Made by a program: the position numbers and the translations under genes. The notes beneath the pieces are model-generated. The model did not search any database and was not told the DNA's origin. It worked only from the letters and a program-made list of their open reading frames with translations. A stretch of DNA of 64,000 nt from Capnocytophaga sp. oral taxon 338 str. F0234 (lineage in GTDB: Bacteria; Bacteroidota; Bacteroidia; Flavobacteriales; Flavobacteriaceae): positions 310,905 through 374,904 of the forward strand of contig NZ_GL872413.1 of the NCBI RefSeq assembly GCF_000192225.1, read 5' to 3'. Positions 59,835 through 64,000 of the stretch are shown piece by piece (within the stretch, counting starts at the first letter, position 1; each line of letters starts with the position of its first letter).

Positions 59835-60620
59835 ATGGAACCAAATCGTATTAAAGGAAAAATCGCTTTTATCTCAGGTGCTAGCAGTGGTATAGGTAAA
59901 GCAGTAGCCGAAAAGTTGGCACAAATGGGTGTCAACCTCATTCTCTGCGCCCGTCGGGCTGAGGTATTGGCAGAACTGAAAGCCCAACTTGAAAAAGAAC
60001 ACGCTGTGGAGGTTATAATCTTAGCTTTCGACGTGAGAAACTACCAAGAGGTGGCGAAAAATATCCAGTCCTTACCCGAAAAATGGCAACAAATAGATAT
60101 ACTCATCAACAATGCGGGCTTGGCAATAGGGTTGCAGCCCCTCCATACCTATGCTATAGAAGATGCTGACCAGATGATTGACACCAATATCAAAGGCTTT
60201 ACCTATATTGCCAACAGTGTGATTCCGCTGATGCTTGCCACCGATAAGGTGGGCACCATCGTGAACATTGGGTCGGTAGCGGGGGAAATAGCCTACCCAA
60301 ATGGCAGTATCTATTGTGCGACCAAGTTTGCCGTAAGAGCCCTTAGCGATGCAATGCGTATAGAGCTAATGGACAAAAAGCTCAAGGTAACAACCGTAAA
60401 ACCAGGGTTGGTAGAAACCAACTTCAGCAAAGTACGTTTCAAGGGAGATACCGAGAAAGCCAATAATGTCTACAAAGGTATCACGCCCCTATATGCAGAA
60501 GATATCGCCGATACTATTGCCTATATTGTCAATCTACCCGATAAAGTGCAGATTACCGATATTACTGTAACACCACTGCACCAAGCGGACGCCTTGCATG
60601 TGTATAAGTTTGGTAATTAA
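59835..60620 (+). CDS. Short-chain dehydrogenase/reductase (SDR), second copy
   Basis: 261 residues. SGASSGIGKA (15-24) takes the TGxxxGxG position with Ser for Thr; then CARRAEVL (NADP-type), NNAGLAIG, the Ser of GSVAGEIA, and Y-C-A-T-K as the catalytic Tyr-Lys. It resembles YdfG-type 3-hydroxy acid dehydrogenases and is only moderately similar to the SDR at 51182. Together with the immunity genes it forms an accessory block that has displaced the rest of the suf operon. Confidence 0.88.
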   Translation: MEPNRIKGKIAFISGASSGIGKAVAEKLAQMGVNLILCARRAEVLAELKAQLEKEHAVEVIILAFDVRNYQEVAKNIQSLPEKWQQIDILINNAGLAIGLQPLHTYAIEDADQMIDTNIKGFTYIANSVIPLMLATDKVGTIVNIGSVAGEIAYPNGSIYCATKFAVRALSDAMRIELMDKKLKVTTVKPGLVETNFSKVRFKGDTEKANNVYKGITPLYAEDIADTIAYIVNLPDKVQITDITVTPLHQADALHVYKFGN

Positions 60621-60861
60621 AGAACTTATCCAGATCCTCACTTACTTCGCTCTCGCGGACTTCTCCAAAGGAGAGGGGAAAATACATAAAAGAGAACAAC
60701 TATAGCTGTACAAACTTTAACGAGGTCGAAAATACTTGGATAACTTGTAAGGGAGTGAATGTATTCTTGTTTGATTTCTAACGACTGATAACTAAGGGCT
60801 AACGACTTTATTTTGCATAATTCAAAATAATATCGGAACTTTGCACCCTTAAGATAAAGAT

Positions 60862-62448
60862 ATGCTAAATACAAATCAATACTTTACATTACAGCAAGCC
60901 TCATTGTGGGCAACGGAATATATGGGGAAGAATGTTACTTCCTCAAATATCTCCTATTTAGTGCAATATGGTAAAGTAAAGAAATTTGAAAACAATGGCA
61001 TCACTCAAATCGCTAAAGAGGAACTTAAAGCCTATTACGATGCTTTGGGTGGAAATCGCGCCTCACAGTGGAAAGAGAAATTAGGTGATGACCTCAACTG
61101 GAGCCTGTCGTTTGAGCAGTATAAAGAAGCAGAAACTACCAAGCACGTACACCGATTGCACCCTTATAAAGGGAAGTTTATTCCGCAGTTAGTAGAATAC
61201 TTTTTAGATGGGCATACTGATGCTTTCAAAAAAGAAGTCTTTTTTAAAGCAGGTGATATAGTCCTCGACCCTTTTTCAGGCAGTGGTACTACTATGGTGC
61301 AAGCCTCAGAACTGGGTATGCACGCTATAGGAGTAGATGTGTCGGCTTTCAATGTGCTCATAGGCAATGCTAAGGTAGGACATTATGATTTGGTAGATGT
61401 GTATGATGAAACGCACCGCATTACCCAAGCTTTAAAGGAGTTTTTAGCAGAAAAACACATACTTGCTTTTGACGCTGAACTTACCGAAGCGCTCAATAAT
61501 TTCAATAAAGAGTTCTTCCCCGTACCCGACTATAAATATCGCCTACAACGCAAAGAGATAGACGGCAAAGTATATGGTGCTGAGAAAGAGCAACTGTTTT
61601 TACCTATTTATCAGAGTCTCATAGAAAAGTACCACATTCAGCTAAAACAAGCTAAAGCCGATACATTTTTAGACAAATGGTATATACAACACGTACGCGA
61701 GGAGATAGATTTTGTGTTTAACCTTATTAAACAGGTAGCTAATCCCGCTACCAAGCGTATAATTACTCTTATATTGAGTCGTACTATTCGCAGTTGTCGT
61801 GCTACCACTCACGCCGATTTAGCAACTTTGATAGAGCCAGTAACTACCACTTATTATTGTGCTAAACACGGCAAGGTGTGCAAACCACTTTTTTCTATAT
61901 TGAAATGGTGGGAAACCTACACTAAAGACACTATCAAACGTTTGCAACAATTTAAAGAATTGCGTACTAATACCTACCAAAAATGTTTACAAGACGACAG
62001 TCGTACTATTGACATCTTTGAGGCATTAGAGCATAAGAGCCCTGAGTTTGCTGCTTTGGCAAGAAAGCAGAAGATAAAAGGTATTTTCTCATCACCTCCT
62101 TATGTAGGGCTGATTGATTATCACGAGCAACACGCTTATGCTTACGACCTTTTTGGTTTTGAGCGCAATGACGATAAAGAGATAGGTCCCCTTTACAAAG
62201 GACAAGGGCAGGAAGCCAAACGTATGTATGTAGCAGGTATTGCTGAGGTGCTTACCAATAGCAAACGTTTTTTAGCCGATGATTACGATGTATTTTTAGT
62301 AGCCAACGACAAATATGGCTTATACCCCGAAATAGCTGAGCGAGCAGGAATGCGCATTGTAAACCAATACAAACGCCCTGTTCTCAACCGCACCGAGAAA
62401 GACAAAAACGCGTATGCTGAGATTATATTTCATTTAAAAGGAAAATAG
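60862..62448 (+). CDS. SPPY-type DNA methyltransferase with N-terminal helix-turn-helix-like region
   Basis: 528 residues. Residues 1-60 look like a helix-turn-helix (TLQQASLWATEYMG ... NISYLVQYGKVKKF). RLHPYKGKFIP (98-108) is the motif X region. Motif I is DPFSGSGTT (136-144) for SAM. The catalytic motif IV is SPPY (411-414), usually N4-cytosine but sometimes N6-adenine. Between motif I and IV lies a 270-residue insert with a Cys/His-containing piece (YYCAKHGKVCKPLF) that may be the target recognition domain. The order I before IV sets it apart from beta-class enzymes. It precedes an AIPR gene by 4 bp. Confidence 0.88.
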   Translation: MLNTNQYFTLQQASLWATEYMGKNVTSSNISYLVQYGKVKKFENNGITQIAKEELKAYYDALGGNRASQWKEKLGDDLNWSLSFEQYKEAETTKHVHRLHPYKGKFIPQLVEYFLDGHTDAFKKEVFFKAGDIVLDPFSGSGTTMVQASELGMHAIGVDVSAFNVLIGNAKVGHYDLVDVYDETHRITQALKEFLAEKHILAFDAELTEALNNFNKEFFPVPDYKYRLQRKEIDGKVYGAEKEQLFLPIYQSLIEKYHIQLKQAKADTFLDKWYIQHVREEIDFVFNLIKQVANPATKRIITLILSRTIRSCRATTHADLATLIEPVTTTYYCAKHGKVCKPLFSILKWWETYTKDTIKRLQQFKELRTNTYQKCLQDDSRTIDIFEALEHKSPEFAALARKQKIKGIFSSPPYVGLIDYHEQHAYAYDLFGFERNDDKEIGPLYKGQGQEAKRMYVAGIAEVLTNSKRFLADDYDVFLVANDKYGLYPEIAERAGMRIVNQYKRPVLNRTEKDKNAYAEIIFHLKGK

Positions 62449-62452
62449 AAAA

Positions 62453-64000
62453 GTGAAGACAATACTCGAAAGATATATAGATAAATTCATAGATAATAAC
62501 TTCGATAAAGGTGAAAGAAAAAAAGAAGATTATCTAAAATTTGAATGGTTTGTTAATTCTCTACATTGTTGGGAGTATTCGAGCCAATCATATAATTCAA
62601 AGCAGAAAATAGGAAAAGAAATATCCTTGGGTTCTGCTCAAGGAGGTGATGCATTCTTTTTATTGATTGACAATAAAATATACTCATTAGAAGATAACAT
62701 ACAAGAAGTAAAAGGAGCCATTGAGAGCAATAATAATAAGATAGAATTTCATCTTATTCAAACAAAAAAGAGCCATAAAGCTAGTTTGGGAGATTTTAAA
62801 AATTTTGTAGAAATTCCAATAAAAGTGATAAAAGGAGAGGGAATATCTCCTAAAGATGGAAATTTAATGAGGTTAGTTAATTTTATTAGAGACATAAAAG
62901 AAAACCCAGAGTTAGAGGCCTCTTTTGTTCTTACTTTTTATACACAAAAGGATGAGAATGACATTGAAAGTATAAGAAAAGATTGGAATACTGAGATTAC
63001 TTATATTAGAAATCAGTATGCCAATTATGGCTCTGTAAAAGTACATTTAGAGGGTTCTAAAAAGCTTAATGAGTTATATGAACAATTTAATTCTAATCAA
63101 TATAAACTAATAATTCCAAGAGATAATTGCAAATATGAGAACAATTACTTAATAGGTTTTGTAAATGCTAAAGAATTGCTTGATAGTATAGCACCTATAC
63201 AAGAAAGTGGAATTAGAGCTTTGTATCCTGATGTTTTTAAAAATAATATTAGACTTTATTTAGGTCATACTGAAGTAAATAAAAATATTGAAAAAACACT
63301 TATTGAAGAACCTAATAAATTTCATTTATATAACAATGGACTAACAATTACAACAAAGGAGATAAAAAATGGAGTTGATAATTATATTATCTCTCCTGTG
63401 AATATTGTAAATGGATGCCAAACTGCAAATAGTATTTACAATACTTTTAAAAGTAATCAGTCTAATATAGGATTAGTTAAAATACCTGTTAAAATTATTA
63501 TCGCAAATGATGAAGAGTATGAAAAGATAACAATCAGAACAAATAGTCAAAATGGTATTTCAGAAAAAGATCTATTATCAATTAAAAATATTCAAAAAGA
63601 CTTGGAGGACTTTTTACAAAAAAATAAGTTTCAAGCAAAATCTTTCTTGTATAAAAGACAAAATTCTATTGATTGTATTTCAAATGATGTTGATTATATT
63701 GTGAATATCAATGATATTCTAAGAGCTTTCTTTTCTTCTGTATTATATCTTCCACATAAGGTTTCGGGGTATTTTGATATTACTACAAGTAAATTAATTG
63801 ATATTATATTTGAAGATAGGTTTATAAAACTCTATCAAATAATAGTATCTCTATATAAAGTTTTAGAAGATCATATTCAACTCAATTATATTGAGTATAA
63901 AAAATTAAGATTTCATATTTTATACCTTCTATATAAGTTTATAAACAGAGATACAGACATTGATTCTATTGAAAAGTATTTTATTAAGGACAAAAATAAA
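62453..64000 (+). CDS. AIPR-family protein with PD-(D/E)xK-like N-terminus (runs off right edge)
   Basis: At least 516 residues from a GTG at 62453, with AAAGGA 12 bases upstream; the frame is open to the window end. The AIPR (abortive infection phage resistance, PF10592-like) domain is seen in KFHLYNNGLTIT (289-300) and IVNGCQTANSIY (318-329). The N-terminal 110 residues show GGDAFFLLID (D66) and FHLIQTKKS (Q103-T-K105), the D ... Q-x-K pattern of Mrr-type nucleases. It starts 4 bp after the methyltransferase stop, so the two are co-expressed. Much more AT-rich than the methyltransferase gene. Probably the restricting partner of a modification system. Confidence 0.82.
   Translation, partial: MKTILERYIDKFIDNNFDKGERKKEDYLKFEWFVNSLHCWEYSSQSYNSKQKIGKEISLGSAQGGDAFFLLIDNKIYSLEDNIQEVKGAIESNNNKIEFHLIQTKKSHKASLGDFKNFVEIPIKVIKGEGISPKDGNLMRLVNFIRDIKENPELEASFVLTFYTQKDENDIESIRKDWNTEITYIRNQYANYGSVKVHLEGSKKLNELYEQFNSNQYKLIIPRDNCKYENNYLIGFVNAKELLDSIAPIQESGIRALYPDVFKNNIRLYLGHTEVNKNIEKTLIEEPNKFHLYNNGLTITTKEIKNGVDNYIISPVNIVNGCQTANSIYNTFKSNQSNIGLVKIPVKIIIANDEEYEKITIRTNSQNGISEKDLLSIKNIQKDLEDFLQKNKFQAKSFLYKRQNSIDCISNDVDYIVNINDILRAFFSSVLYLPHKVSGYFDITTSKLIDIIFEDRFIKLYQIIVSLYKVLEDHIQLNYIEYKKLRFHILYLLYKFINRDTDIDSIEKYFIKDKNK

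Noticed and set aside
60621-60861. Possible repeat or RNA in the spacer before the methyltransferase
   Set aside because: Only a weak 5-bp hairpin and a near-miss -7 element were seen; too little to call a feature.

Overview
The window looks like chromosomal DNA of a Bacteroidota bacterium of the family Flavobacteriaceae; Capnocytophaga is my best guess, by inference only. The reasons are the low GC content, many TAnnTTTG promoter -7 elements, a SusC-type plug motif, type III glutamine synthetase, flexirubin-type ketosynthases, a DUF6261 protein and numerous lipoproteins. No rRNA, tRNA or CRISPR array was seen.

Layout. 0-3.4 kb: the 5' end of a tyrosine integrase leaving the left edge, an OmpH/Skp-like lipoprotein, a methyltransferase and tsaB, with three ParB-site (parS) palindromes and a very AT-rich, C-rich gene-free stretch. 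3.4-14.6 kb: a co-directional minus-strand catabolic operon with a TonB-dependent receptor, a DUF1593 protein, two GH3 beta-glucosidases, a nucleoside-hydrolase-fold protein and an esterase. 15-23.3 kb: lipA, two nonsense-mutated pseudogenes, an ACP/ketosynthase pair, a PlsC acyltransferase, RNase R (its 5' end shifted out of frame at an A-run) and a GH6 cellulase-like lipoprotein. 23.5-35.3 kb: two EF-hand/LRR lipoproteins, a possible small RNA, MscS, a second ketosynthase, an M23 peptidase, a cysN-like gene without cysD, glnN and a large lipoprotein.

35.9-55.2 kb is an efflux region that has been broken up: a MarR/GbsR-type regulator with an MFS pump, then an RND adaptor, outer-membrane factor and AcrB-type permease separated from each other by accessory blocks. 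The first block is a tandem family of secreted proteins built from free-standing TonB plug-like and carboxypeptidase-regulatory-like domains, one copy of which is split by a methyltransferase gene of different base composition. The second block is a bank of immunity-like duplicates, a quinone reductase, DUF6261, an RBBP9-type hydrolase, a zeta-toxin-like kinase with a 50-residue partner, and an SDR.

55.4-64 kb: an OmpA porin, then sufB without sufC/D/S behind it, a decayed small gene, more immunity-like genes and an SDR. The right edge holds an SPPY-type DNA methyltransferase directly followed by an AIPR-family protein with a nuclease-like N-terminus, a likely phage-defence pair that runs off the window.

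Gene direction is mostly minus left of about 18.4 kb and mostly plus to the right. Hand counts in gene-free DNA give C 81/G 24 at 2101-2640, G 38/C 34 at 14581-14940 and G 66/C 41 at 21601-22140. Together with the parS sites this suggests that the replication origin lies in or near this window.
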